From assembly GCA_024195585.1 (NCBI GenBank), contig SWBL01000010.1, forward strand, positions 248,001 to 312,000: DNA of 64,000 nucleotides, given 5' to 3'. A program made the position numbers and the translations under genes. The notes beneath the pieces were generated by a model. The model did no database searches. It had not been told where the DNA came from and saw nothing but the letters and a program-made list of their open reading frames with translations. This document shows, piece by piece, positions 9,378 to 19,773 of this stretch. Every line of letters starts with the position of its first letter. Positions within the stretch are counted from its first letter, which is position 1. This DNA is from Aureobasidium sp. EXF-3400 (taxonomy: Eukaryota > Ascomycota > Dothideomycetes > Dothideales > Saccotheciaceae).

Positions 9378-9988
9378 TGTTGATATATGTAGTGCTTATT
9401 CGGTTTGAGATGAGATTGGTATGTGTAAATTGAGGCTTGTGGTCGATGAGAGAGATGGGATTAAGAGCAATCAAGTATTGGTCCGCCTCCTCATTGCTCG
9501 AGAGACATCGCTGACGACATGACGGTTATAACTCCGTACTAGGCCGTGTCCAGTGTAGATTGTGGGGTAGATTGCGGAGTGGATGCATGACGAGGTGTTG
9601 CAGGACTAATACTCGACTCTTGATTCGCCCAGAGACTCGAGTCTGGGCCGCCTCTACGCTGTTATTGGACAGAATGGGGAGTGCGGTGGGGAGTTTTGGA
9701 TGCAGGGCACCAGGAGTCGGAGAATTTGCTCGCCGAGGTTCAGCATTAAAACTCACATAACAACACACCCGTTCCAGGCAAGCAAAACACACGTGAATTA
9801 TTCTATGCAAGACTTTATCTCGAGCAAGACATCAGAAAACTTGATTAAAGGAGCGACTGAGTGGATATTATGACGACAGGTAAAACACCAAGAAAGGAAA
9901 TCGCAAAGACAGAATGAGAGAAAACCCCGGAAACCATCTTCAACCACGTTTCGCATCATCACCACTTTCCCAATCTCTCCTTTCTTAC
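9378..9988. other. intergenic, nothing recognised
   Basis: The region holds the promoter of the hemerythrin-like gene and the 3' flank of the methyltransferase gene. No further gene was seen. Confidence 0.5.
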
Positions 9989-12838
9989 TCACTTTCTGCA
10001 CACACCGAGCAAACAGCCAACTCCACTTCCCACCTTGCCTCCCTGCTCAAGCACGCCACAAACCTGCTTCAAAGCTTCCATCTCCGCTTCTTCTCCACCC
10101 ATATCCCTAGCCAACTTGTACACCCACTGTTCCCAGAGTCTGGAGCCTAGCAAGCCAGTCACGGGTGCGACGGCTGAAGTGCTGCCGGTAAGTGCAGGAG
10201 GGTAATAGGAAGGGTTGCCAGAAGGATCGAGGAGGATATTGCCGGCAGCGTCACGGATGGGAACGAGATAGTGGACGGCGCCTTTGGGTTTAGGAGGTTC
10301 CTCATCGGCAGGCTTTGGTGAGTTGGGTGGTGGGACAGGCGATGAGACTGTGGAAGTGGGTTGCTGCTTTGCGACGGTAGGTTTCTTTGTAAGAGTGAGT
10401 CTCTTTGCAGCAATTGCTTTCTTTGCCTTGGTTGGTTTCTTTGCAGTCTTGGCTTCCGATACTGGGGCCTTAGCACCAGGAAGAGCAGGCAAGGGACGTG
10501 TAGGTGCCTGAGCGACAACAGGACTCTTTCCCTCATCCTTCCAAGTAGGACTCACGTCTCCCATGCCCAAGAACATCCACATTCTCTTGACATCCTTGAA
10601 CCCGGCGTTTTCGAGTCTGCCCAAGAAGAGCTTGGTGGGTTCGCGCTCATAGCCTCTTTGCTGCAGGTTGTATCCGAACTCTGCATTCATGACTTGGCCC
10701 CAAGAGTCGGCTGTGACGTTGATGAGCAGGGCGTCCAAGAGGCTGAAGTCGAGGTATCCAGAAGGTTTGAGAACGCGGTGCAGTTCGCTGAGTGTGAGGA
10801 TCCATTGCTCGGACTTGAGGAGTGAGTGCAGGGCGCGTGTGGAAATGACATCAAAGGTGTTGTCTGCGAAGGGTAGAGCGTGTGGCTTGTCGGCTTGAAC
10901 AGAGACATGGTTGGAAGGAGCTCCCAAGATCTCGTTGGTGGGCTCAAAGTACACTGTACAGACTTTGGTAGCGGGGAACGAGGTCGCGATGCACCATCCC
11001 CAATCTGCGTTGGGCTTGCCGCCGAAGTCGAGGATCTGAGGTGCAGTAATGGAGGAGATGTGTGAAGTCACTTCCTTGGTGAGTAGTGCACCGCCGCGGA
11101 TGTATGCCAATGCATCCAGTTCCCAGGACTGCGGCGACACTTGCTCAAGGACCTGGCGTTCCCTCTCCACAGCAGCGATGACTTCCCTCTTCTCGTCGTC
11201 TTCAGGGGAAGGAGCAGGCAACATGGTGGAAATGGGACGGGTGGACACAGGGCGACTGGGCTCTGCGATCTCAAACTCGTTGTGCAGAGTGCGCAGGTAG
11301 GCTGATTGGAAGTTGCGACGTTGGATGTGAATGGTCTCGAGGCGTGATTGGCGATGCACGAAGGCGTCGGATGCGTGATAGCGAGACATGATTGACTTGA
11401 AGCCCTCAAGGAAGATAGACTCTGTGTTGAAGGTTGAGACGGTAGCCACAGCGGGTGAAGACGGCGCAGAGATGGTCGTGGTGGTGTTTGTCGATGGTCT
11501 CGGCGATGCGGCAGCCTCAGGCGCAAACCTAACGCTCTTTTTCGACGGACTGCTCGTCGTCGAGACGATAGAAGGCGATGCCATGTCAGGCGTAGTCGGC
11601 GCGGCAACCTCCTTGGTAATCATCGTGAATTGATCCTCTAACCAACCCTTTGTGCGTTCAAAATGCGCCAACGCTGACTGTTTTAGTTTCTCCTGATACA
11701 GTTCGTTGTACTCATTGGGCAAGGGCAAACATACGTCGATGATCTCTGCGACTTCTACTGTAGGATCGATGGGTGAGAAGACGTCTTTGATTGCTGTAGG
11801 CGGTCCGGAAGCAAGCCCAGAAGTGACGATTGTTGTTGTTCGCACGCGTTGCTGCTGTTCACTTGCACCTCCTCCTCGCCAAGGAACACCATAAAAGTTT
11901 TCCGCCACGCTTGTTGAGGCCTCCGGTGTGCGGATGGCCCAAGTCTGTGCAGCTACTGGAGCGAGTGAAGAAAAGAAACCCCCAGGTGAAGGTACACTCA
12001 AAGCAGATATCGGGTCTTGTACGGTAAGATCCTCAGAGTCGACTGACAGCAAAGCAAAGTCTAGCCGAACGGGAGTGCTCTTAATGATTTCTTTCATCTC
12101 AAGCGACGCTTCTTCGGGCACTTCGAGTACGGTTTCGATGACCGAGTTCCTAGCGACTTCCTCCGGAGACAGTTGGTGTAATGTCTCGAATGCATCTGGA
12201 TGGAGTTGGCAGGGTGGCTCCCACTCATCAACTATCTCCTCCCTTGAAGCGAGATCAGGTGTCGACGGACAACTGCTCAGAGCGAGCTCCTCAGACGTCA
12301 AACTTCCATCCAGAGAAGGCGTTGAAGTCCCACTGGGCACCCTCAACCTCTGAGCCTGCCAGACAGAAAATGCGGAAGGAGAAGCCAACTTGGATGCAGG
12401 TGACAACCCCACAGGTAGTAAACTCTGTGGCTTGTGGATAGACGGCCATTGAGAAGGAGAGGGTATGACAAGAGAGGGGTACCTGCTACGTTCCCTTTCT
12501 CCTACATGCTTCTTGACAGATGCAGACAACTTCAGCGGTACCTCTTCACCCTCGCTATCCGTAAGATCGTAGAGGCTGTCAAAGCTCGATTTGGAACTGC
12601 GTTGACTCCACATTGATGAAACTACGGAAGTGGCGTCTGTCGCTGGTGTAATGTTTGCTGCCAATGGTCGTGGTGTGAGTACGTCCTCGGTCATGGATGA
12701 GGTGATCATAAGCTTCGAAGGATAGCGATATGAAGCGATGTTGATCTGGACCTCATCTTCAATTAGGGTGACCCGAGCCTCCCTCCGAACCTGCAGAGGT
12801 GGCTGGTAGACTGTCGTGGGTAGAACGTATGTCGCCAT
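9989..12838 (-). CDS. large methyltransferase-domain protein with disordered N-terminus, 949 aa
   Basis: This is a single long exon starting at the ATG at 12838. The first 550 or so residues are Ser/Thr/Pro-rich and probably disordered. A class I SAM-binding fold follows at about residues 600-715. Its glycine motif is LDFGGKPNADWGWC, then come ALPFADNTFDVISTR and the ELHRVLKPSGYLDFSLL segment typical of type-11/25 methyltransferases. A Lys/Ala-rich linker (about 790-840) precedes a conserved tail with LWEQWVYKLARDMG and a terminal GVCRK. I recognise this tail from fungal proteins of the same layout, whose substrates are unknown. The glycine motif is GGKPN rather than GxGxG, so activity is not certain. 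Confidence 0.82.
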   Translation of the reverse strand: MATYVLPTTVYQPPLQVRREARVTLIEDEVQINIASYRYPSKLMITSSMTEDVLTPRPLAANITPATDATSVVSSMWSQRSSKSSFDSLYDLTDSEGEEVPLKLSASVKKHVGERERSRYPSLVIPSPSQWPSIHKPQSLLPVGLSPASKLASPSAFSVWQAQRLRVPSGTSTPSLDGSLTSEELALSSCPSTPDLASREEIVDEWEPPCQLHPDAFETLHQLSPEEVARNSVIETVLEVPEEASLEMKEIIKSTPVRLDFALLSVDSEDLTVQDPISALSVPSPGGFFSSLAPVAAQTWAIRTPEASTSVAENFYGVPWRGGGASEQQQRVRTTTIVTSGLASGPPTAIKDVFSPIDPTVEVAEIIDVCLPLPNEYNELYQEKLKQSALAHFERTKGWLEDQFTMITKEVAAPTTPDMASPSIVSTTSSPSKKSVRFAPEAAASPRPSTNTTTTISAPSSPAVATVSTFNTESIFLEGFKSIMSRYHASDAFVHRQSRLETIHIQRRNFQSAYLRTLHNEFEIAEPSRPVSTRPISTMLPAPSPEDDEKREVIAAVERERQVLEQVSPQSWELDALAYIRGGALLTKEVTSHISSITAPQILDFGGKPNADWGWCIATSFPATKVCTVYFEPTNEILGAPSNHVSVQADKPHALPFADNTFDVISTRALHSLLKSEQWILTLSELHRVLKPSGYLDFSLLDALLINVTADSWGQVMNAEFGYNLQQRGYEREPTKLFLGRLENAGFKDVKRMWMFLGMGDVSPTWKDEGKSPVVAQAPTRPLPALPGAKAPVSEAKTAKKPTKAKKAIAAKRLTLTKKPTVAKQQPTSTVSSPVPPPNSPKPADEEPPKPKGAVHYLVPIRDAAGNILLDPSGNPSYYPPALTGSTSAVAPVTGLLGSRLWEQWVYKLARDMGGEEAEMEALKQVCGVLEQGGKVGSGVGCLLGVCRK

Positions 12839-14110
12839 TATTAGGTATGTTGTATAGTTTTTTTGCTGTAAGTTTTCTGGTTTGATAGGCTTGCTCGGGC
12901 TGTTTGGGGGTCTCCCAGTGTAATTGTTGCTGTTGATATGAATATATGCAAGTTAGTAATCCGACCAGCGGATGAGAAAATCAAGTCAAAGAAAGAGGAA
13001 AGAAAAAAGCACAAAATACGAATTCGCAAAAACAACAGATCTGGAAGGAAGAAAAAAGGTCTAGGAATGAGTCTCGTAAGGTGCTTAAGTCACTTTACCT
13101 TGGCGCTTAATCGAGGCAGTGGAGACCTTGTGGCTGCCACAAATATCGTTTCATACGCAATATGAGCAAGCAGGCAGCGCTGTCGTATGCCTCTATCCGG
13201 GTTCCAAGAGACTGTCGGATCAGGCTATCTGAAGCCTGGGCATGACTTGCAGGCAGGTAATTGGCTTCCGAACAAAGACCTGCAGCATCTTTGCAGCGGT
13301 TATTGGCAATGGCGGCCATGCTTTGATGAGACACACCAAGGCTCCCGCATACATCTTGCATCAGGCTGGCTGTGGTTGGCCAGGTTTTTGCCCGATATAT
13401 GCAGCGCTACGTGGGCGCTTAGAGAGTAAGCCATCGGATGCTCAGGTGTCACACACTGTGCGACTTTCAGACATCATATTCCGAGGCACAATGGCCTGGG
13501 CAGCGCTTCCACAGACAAAGAATCGAAAAAGTTTGTTTGTCAAGTACGAGAACAATCATTCTGAATTCTTATGCTGATGGAAAAAGGTTGATTATCTAGG
13601 AGGAAAAGAGTCCTTGGTCGCTGAGACTCCCGGTAGTGGACGGGCCGCACGAGCTCGGTCGAAATGGGCGGTCGCCGAAGTTCCACAGCACCTTACATCT
13701 CGATGAGCATCCTTCTCTATATGAACACAGAACATCTTACAAGTCTCATGGCAGTAAAAACTCGTACTTTCCAGCATATAACAGATATTACAGTGTAGCT
13801 ACTGAGACCTGCAACACATCTACGGCTACAATGTGCTTCGGTCAGTATCGGAATGGGGCAACCCTGTTCTAAATGCGGTCAATGCGCAAAATCTTTTGCC
13901 ATCAAAATATTGCGATTACCAAGCAATTGTCGGTGACCATGTAGTCTCAGCATCGCCGGAGCAGACCACAATTGCTCGCCGGATCTTGGTACTGCATTGT
14001 TTCGCTTCCATATGTTACAACATATCTCCAGACATCCAGATCACGCCGGCCGTGGGAGCCATCAGACACAACCTCCGACGCTCAATCAACTCCATCAGCA
14101 ATCATTAATC
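12839..14110. other. 1.27 kb divergent intergenic region
   Basis: The region separates the methyltransferase gene (minus) from the F-box gene (plus). A purine-rich tract lies at 12970-13060. Several short frames near 13190-13580 lack splice context and coding character. Confidence 0.45.
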
Positions 14111-15460
14111 ATGTCGCATCAACAAATCTTGCGACTTGACACTGTACCAGGGGAGATACTGGATGAGATATGTGATTACCTCAATAAGAAGGAGTTGAAA
14201 ATACTCCGGTTATCTACAAGGAGAATATCCTCCGTCGCGACCACCCATCTGGCGAAAGATTACATGTTCAATCTCTGCTCTTTGATGACTCGCCGTAGTC
14301 TGGAAAAGCTAGCTGATATCTGCGCGCATCCTCAGTTTGGACCTCATGTTCGCAAGGTGCATCTGTCTTCTGGCCGCGTCCACCCCCGAGAAATGCGAGC
14401 TCTTATCGAAAGGGTCGAAGATATGCAACGAAGGATCCCGCCTCCAACGTCAGCCCAAGTGAAACGAGCGAAAGCCAAGATGCAGGATGCGATGAACAGG
14501 TCTACCAAGGAATACGAGTTAGAAGCTTCGGGAGACGCGGTAGCTTTGCTTTCTCGCGCCTTTACTGCTCTTCAAAGCTATCAGACACCAATAATCTTGG
14601 ACATATCGGACTTTGAAGTGTCGCAATGGGACCCCGTCACTTTGTTCCTTGACAGGTACAACCACTTTCATGGCGAACCAGAGTTGTGTTTCAAGTCGAC
14701 CATGGAGCCTTGCCTCCAAGCAATCTTCAAAACCAAGATGCAATTCGAAGAGCTCGAGTTGACTGTCGACACGCTTCCGATAGACCCGGCTGAGAGGGGT
14801 TACAGCACGGCTGACATGCGCCCGAAAGACCTCGAGCTATTTTCCAGTCTGAAATCTGTGTCTCTCGACTTGAACAACACTTTCGACGATGCTGGAACTC
14901 AATCTACTGGACATATACTATCGTTTGCCCGCTCACTCGAGGCTTTGGTTTATAGACAGGGATGTGCCGACCTAAATCGCGAGAATTGGCTCACACCAGA
15001 ACAACAGCCCGAGCTCTTAAATGAACGCCAATTTGAACGTGCCGACCTCGTCCTGGGGTCTGTAGATTCCAGAGGGCTGAAGTCGCTGTGTCTGGAGTAC
15101 ACACCAATCTCATATTCAGTCCTGATTCAACTACTGGAAAAGCACGCGGATACCTTAACTGATCTACGGATCGCTAATACATGTTTACTCAATGGCACTT
15201 GGGCTGAGGTGTTCTCATTAGTCAAGAAGACATGTCGATTCATAACCCACCTCGATGCTGAAGACTTGAGTCTGGCCAGACCAGACATGAGAGTCCGTGA
15301 GTATCGTCCACTGGTATTGCCCGAGGAGTGGACGCTCGAGACAAGTCATGGACGAGCAGCGGTGAATGGAGCTCTGGACAAACTCATCTCGGCTCCCTCC
15401 TTAGATACGCTAAATGTAATTGACAGAGGGATACGAGAGAACATGGACGTCGAGCTTTAG
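14111..15460 (+). CDS. F-box protein, 449 aa
   Basis: The start is the ATG at 14111, preceded by AATC (MSHQQILRLDTVPGEILDEI). Residues about 8-50 match an F-box: LDTVPGEILDEICDYLNKKELKILRLSTRRISSVATTHL. F-box proteins link substrates to the SCF ubiquitin ligase through Skp1. The remainder is leucine-rich and irregular (for example SLKSVSLDLNN, LKSLCLEYTPISYSVLIQLL, DTLTDLRIANT). This fits weak leucine-rich repeats used for substrate binding, as is common in this large fungal family. There is no intron. The target is unknown. Confidence 0.85.
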   Translation: MSHQQILRLDTVPGEILDEICDYLNKKELKILRLSTRRISSVATTHLAKDYMFNLCSLMTRRSLEKLADICAHPQFGPHVRKVHLSSGRVHPREMRALIERVEDMQRRIPPPTSAQVKRAKAKMQDAMNRSTKEYELEASGDAVALLSRAFTALQSYQTPIILDISDFEVSQWDPVTLFLDRYNHFHGEPELCFKSTMEPCLQAIFKTKMQFEELELTVDTLPIDPAERGYSTADMRPKDLELFSSLKSVSLDLNNTFDDAGTQSTGHILSFARSLEALVYRQGCADLNRENWLTPEQQPELLNERQFERADLVLGSVDSRGLKSLCLEYTPISYSVLIQLLEKHADTLTDLRIANTCLLNGTWAEVFSLVKKTCRFITHLDAEDLSLARPDMRVREYRPLVLPEEWTLETSHGRAAVNGALDKLISAPSLDTLNVIDRGIRENMDVEL

Positions 15461-15815
15461 AATCGTTGAATTGTCGGACTATGGTATAGCGTGGGCTGGG
15501 AAGGCAGCTGTGTGAGCATTCGACACACCTCCGTCGCCAAGTACACCTAACAAGGACTGATCTACCTGACGGATCTGTCGCACCCTCAATTTCACATCGA
15601 GAAGGAAGTAAGATCGTCCATCTTTTCCCCGGCCAGAATACATACCCAAAACGGAAATCCTTCTGACCACCGACCTTATCGCTATCTCTCGACCCCACAA
15701 TTTTGTTATCTCCATGTTTACGGCTCTGGAGAATATATATCAAGGTGCTCGAAGTTTACTGACGACGGAAGGTTTACTTTGCTACCACAGAAGTTGCACT
15801 TACCCACTGCCCAAC
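15461..15815. other. ammonium-transporter promoter region
   Basis: No gene was seen. The region carries the GATA cluster listed separately. Confidence 0.5.
15676..15711 (-). promoter_or_regulatory. cluster of three GATA-factor sites
   Basis: Three HGATAR-type sites on the minus strand (TTATCG at 15676, CTATCT at 15682, TTATCT at 15706) fall within 36 bp. They lie 105-140 bp upstream of the ammonium transporter start. AreA/NIT2-type GATA factors activate ammonium transporter genes under nitrogen limitation in filamentous fungi. The site calls are from sequence only. Confidence 0.6.
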
Positions 15816-17338
15816 ATGATCGCTGCCACCGAAGTTCTCAAGGCTTGGGAGGCTTGTGACAAGACAGATTCGGCCTTCATCCTCGTCTGCAGTGTGTTTT
15901 GCTGGCCAATCATTCCCGCCGTTGGTCTTGGATACTCTGGATACTCTACAAGGCGTAGTGGACTGGCTTCGTTCATGCCAGCTTTGCTGGCTGTCGCTGT
16001 CTGTACTGTTCAGTGGTGGCTGATTGGTTACTCACTGGCCTACGGAGAGGGCAATGGCTTCATTGGCGACCTCAAACACTTCATGCACCTTGATGTTCTG
16101 GCTGAGCCTGTTGGAACCATTCCTGCTATCTTGTTCAGCGAGTTCCAACTTATCTTCTGTGCCACTGTTTGTGCTATTGCCATTGGTGGTGTTTGCGAAA
16201 GAGGCAGACTTTTACCTCTCATTCCGTTCATCTTCGTGAGTATCTGCTGCGAACAAGGGTTCAGCGGGAAGATAGCTGACATAAGTCATAGCTCTGGGCT
16301 ACATTCGTCTACTGCCCGCTGGCACACATGGTGTGGGGTGGTGGCTTTCTTGGAGAGCTCGGCGTCCTCGATTACGCCGGAGGCACACCGGTAATTTCCT
16401 TGCGTGGGACTGCATCTTCTGTTGGCGCTGACCCTGGTTTAGGTGCATATTTGCTCAGGAGCTACAGCAACAGCTTTAAGCATCTACCTCTCGCACCCGC
16501 TCTTCCGCTCGCGCAAATCCGCAGAAAGAACACCAGCTCATCTGGTGCTACACAAACCACACAACACCTTGAGCCAACTGCTTGCCCTGGTCACTATCTG
16601 GGGCTCTTGGCTTGCCTTTGACGCCGGCACTACGCTGGCTTTCAACTTCAAGTCGATCATGGCTATGTGTGTGACTAATTTGTGCGCTGCTTCTGGCGCG
16701 ATCACTTGGGCCTTCATGACTTACCATGAGACTGGCAAGTGGTCGCTGGACTCGACGTTCTTGGGTGCCATCAGTGGTCTCGTCATGATAACGCCATCGG
16801 CTGGGTTCATTGATATGGCTACAGCGTTCTTCTTCGGCATATTCGGCGCTCTTATCTCCAGACAGGCCTTACGTATCAAGTTCACTGATGTGGCAAGAAG
16901 GTGGAAGTGGGTCGACAATGGTGATACATTTGCAACCCATTGTATCGGTGGCTTCGTGGGAACCATCGCGACAGGTCTTTTTGCTCAGAAGGAAGTTGCC
17001 GCTCTCGACGAAACAACTGAGATAATTGGCGGTGTCTTCTTCGATGGCAATGCCAGACAGCTAGGTGTTCAGATTGTCGAGGCTCTGATTGGATTCACCT
17101 GGGCGTTCAGCGTCTCGTACATTCTCATTGCCTTGATCGATTGTGTGCCGGGCTGGGAAGTTTTGGCAACCGACAAGTAAGTCAAACCTCATCGAAAATT
17201 GCAATCAAGACTAACGAAGGTATCAGGGATGTCATGATTGGGATGGATGCCTCTCAGATGGGCGAATCTCTGTACGAGGATCAATGGAAGGGAGAAGAGG
17301 ATTACCAGCCATTTGCCGCGACAATTCAGCTGGAGTGA
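15816..17338 (+). CDS. ammonium transporter (Amt/Mep family), 454 aa, four exons
   Basis: The exons are 15816-16235, 16292-16390, 16443-17176 and 17227-17338. All introns are 50-56 bp with GT-AG ends, and the phases match. The protein moves ammonium across the plasma membrane. Signature segments are present: DTxFxL-like N-terminus (DKTDSAFILV), QWWLIGYSLAYG, the Phe gate segment QLIFCATVCAIA, FVYCPLAHMVWGGG, LDYAGGTPVH with the first pore histidine, WLAFDAGT, and FATHCIGGFVG with the second histidine. The C-terminal tail GMDASQMGESLYED matches the conserved trimer-regulating motif. The AGS serine of the recruitment site is Thr here (AFDAGT). A Zn2Cys6 gene follows in the same direction. Confidence 0.92.
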
Positions 17339-17897
17339 GCTTTTCAACCGGCCAGTCTTATCAGCATAGACGTATGCATCTTTCCTGACTGGAACGCGTA
17401 TGAATTTAATGCCGTGTGTATCTCAGACCTTGTGCCGATTGTATGCGTGGAGAAGAAGGCTCCGAAGGCAGGGGCGGTCAAGATAATGCCCAGTTTCGGC
17501 CTAGTCTGCCGACACGCAACTGCGGGGCAGAGGATCCACTGGTCCAAGCTGACTGATTGGCGTCCGCCAGGTGGACTTCTTCTCTCTTCTTGTACTGGCT
17601 CACAATGGTCACAAGGAAACATTGATATCGATAGCAAGGGTTACCTGATAAAATCGCATTATGAGAAGAATGCTGACGGCTTTCAACGTCTGGATAAGCT
17701 CTTTCCAGCGGTTCGGCATGTTTTCGACTAACTGCCATCGCGTCTATCCCGGCATGCAACTTTACCTACGTTCTGGATCTTCGACAGGCCTCGCACCTAA
17801 AGATTGATCACATCCCAAGCTTTCTTGAGATTTTCCGGATATAACATATGCGCATCGCCAAGCATCTGAGAACATAACATCAGACCATCCCTAGAGC
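17339..17897. other. intergenic; promoter of the downstream zinc-cluster gene
   Basis: Two GATA-type sites are present (CGATAG at 17629, TGATAA at 17646). No gene was seen. Confidence 0.4.
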
Positions 17898-19259
17898 ATG
17901 CCCCCTAAAAGAATCAGAGTGTCCGAAGGATCGTGCTGGAGGTGCAAAGATCGCCGGGTCTTGTGCGATGTGACGAAGCCAGTGTGCGCACGCTGTGAGA
18001 CTGCTGGTACCAAATGCGAGTATGGCGTACGTTTGAAGTGGGCGAACGGAGTAGCAGCTCGAGGACGTTTTGCAGGACAACTACTACCTGTCAAGTCACC
18101 TACACCCCCACCACGGATACAGTCTCCGTCCACGCCTGACGACTGGCAAGTGCTATACTTTTCTCGGGAAATTCTTCCAAGATTCAGCTTGATGGATGGC
18201 GGACCTGGTATCGACCCAGCGTGGCTTGTCACCGACTCATCGATTCACCAAGCAGTCATCGCTGTCGCAAATGCACATCGATTGTTCAAAAATCATGCTG
18301 TCCAGGAGGAAACTTTGTCACTTATCAAACAAGCACGGTTGACGGCTATACGATCCCTACGAACACGACTCCAGGACTCGTTCAATCTATCTCACGCGGT
18401 CACTTTCCCTTCCAGCGTATTGTTATGTATGCTAGATGGCATTATAGAACCACAAGAAGACGGTCTTGCAGCAGCTTTCCATCTCCGTGGCGGGCGCGCC
18501 ATCCTCCAACATGGAAATCATTTGATGGAGGTTTCTTCAGTCAAATCTGGACCAATGTCACTTTTACTTTCAGTTTACGCGACCATGGATCTTACATATG
18601 CAATAATGGGTGGCGAAGCACCACATCTCGGTCCGGATATCTGGCTCCAACTTGCTGATGGTGAGGCTTGGTGGACAGGCATCAGTGACGACCACGCTTT
18701 CGTCGACATCATGGCACTACTCGCGCAATTGGCACAATTAGGTCACCACGCGCGCATCACTGGCTTCCCGGTCCCAATACGAGAATTACTCGAGATCCAG
18801 CTCACACTCGGAAGGACCGAATCTCGTCTGGACAATCTATCAGTATCGTCATTGGCAGATGATGGCTCTCCATCCATCGATGCTCTGACAGTCTTCTGCT
18901 CGGCATACCGAGCCAGCGCTCGCATCTACATGTACCGCGCTCTCTGCAGTCTCGACATCTCCGACGTGCTGGTACAAGAGAGCGTACAAGAAGGCATAGA
19001 TGCACTTCAACAAGGGCCAGAGATTGGCAAACTTGCACATTGCTTATTGTTTCCATGTCTGATGATAGGTACTCACTGTCTTGATCCTGATGCTCAGCAG
19101 ACCGTATTGAGCTCGTTGGAGATTGCTGGCGACTATCTTTCTTTTGGATCTGTAAAGATCATGGAGGGATTCTTGAAGGACATCTGGTCGAGTGGTGACA
19201 TCTACGCGGACTTTTGGACCATGATGCAACCAGTGTCTGGCAAGGCTTTCATGTTCTGA
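17898..19259 (+). CDS. Zn2Cys6 transcription factor, 453 aa
   Basis: The first ATG opens directly into a binuclear zinc cluster with C13, C16, C23, C30, C33 and C40 (CX2CX6CX6CX2CX6C). The rest has the weakly conserved regulatory middle domain of the fungal-specific DUF3468/Fungal_trans_2 kind, including LSHAVTFPSSVLLCMLDGI, the HLRGGRAILQ segment and LLAQLAQLGHH. It is a nuclear DNA-binding regulator, probably recognising CGG triplets. No intron is needed. It lies 560 bp downstream of the ammonium transporter in the same orientation, so joint function is possible but not shown. Confidence 0.88.
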   Translation: MPPKRIRVSEGSCWRCKDRRVLCDVTKPVCARCETAGTKCEYGVRLKWANGVAARGRFAGQLLPVKSPTPPPRIQSPSTPDDWQVLYFSREILPRFSLMDGGPGIDPAWLVTDSSIHQAVIAVANAHRLFKNHAVQEETLSLIKQARLTAIRSLRTRLQDSFNLSHAVTFPSSVLLCMLDGIIEPQEDGLAAAFHLRGGRAILQHGNHLMEVSSVKSGPMSLLLSVYATMDLTYAIMGGEAPHLGPDIWLQLADGEAWWTGISDDHAFVDIMALLAQLAQLGHHARITGFPVPIRELLEIQLTLGRTESRLDNLSVSSLADDGSPSIDALTVFCSAYRASARIYMYRALCSLDISDVLVQESVQEGIDALQQGPEIGKLAHCLLFPCLMIGTHCLDPDAQQTVLSSLEIAGDYLSFGSVKIMEGFLKDIWSSGDIYADFWTMMQPVSGKAFMF

Positions 19260-19574
19260 TTATCTTCATTCAGAAACATTGTACAAACGCGTTCCGAAGT
19301 CAGCTAGAGAGGGGAGCAGAGCGAAATTCTCCCATCCAGATCTCCTAACGCGCTCCCCCAACTATCTCGACCAACACATCTAAGAAGTCTCGTGTTGGTG
19401 TGTTCGAAGAGTGTGATCTTCTTCACAGCGGCGTACTTACGGTACTTCTCCTCTCCAGCACATCCAAAATTTGATGGCTGCCACTCGACCGCAATCAGGA
19501 GTAGCCTACAGAGCGTCAGGTCGGATCAATGCGGGCACATTTGAAAGCCTCCGGCCTCTTATACACTTGGTCCG

Positions 19575-19589
19575 AGCTTCGGAGGGTTT
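19575..19589 (+). promoter_or_regulatory. shared motif AGCTTCGGAGGGTTT, copy 1
   Basis: An identical 15-mer occurs at 21919-21933 upstream of the Zn2Cys6 gene at 20304-21752. Here it is preceded by TCCG, giving CCG-N5-CGG, an inverted CGG pair of the sort zinc-cluster factors bind. It lies 185 bp before the start at 19774. Confidence 0.55.
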
Positions 19590-19671
19590 ATCTCGCCAAC
19601 CCTGCCGTGTCAGTAACCTCGAAAACCCCCCGATCCTAGTGTCGTATCAATGACCTTGTGGAGCTCTGTTT

Positions 19672-19680
19672 TATATATAA
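19672..19680 (+). promoter_or_regulatory. TATA box
   Basis: TATATATAA lies about 95 bp upstream of the ATG at 19774. Confidence 0.5.
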
Positions 19681-19773
19681 GTCGACTTCTCCGCCTTCTT
19701 TTGGAAACTACATAAAGATCGACTATCACGAACACTTTACCGACCCCATGCAAACACAATTTCGTATCACATC

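Larger units (their letters stand above)
19260..19773. other. promoter region of the small conserved gene
   Basis: The region contains the shared 15-bp motif and a TATA box, both listed separately. No gene was seen. Confidence 0.5.

Noticed and set aside
11068..11607. 179-codon minus-strand frame inside the methyltransferase gene
   Set aside because: Same strand but different frame from the 949-residue protein, with arginine/serine/proline shadow composition.
13180..13580. overlapping plus-strand frames (80 and 111 codons)
   Set aside because: Two frames compete over the same stretch, with no splice signals, start context or motifs.
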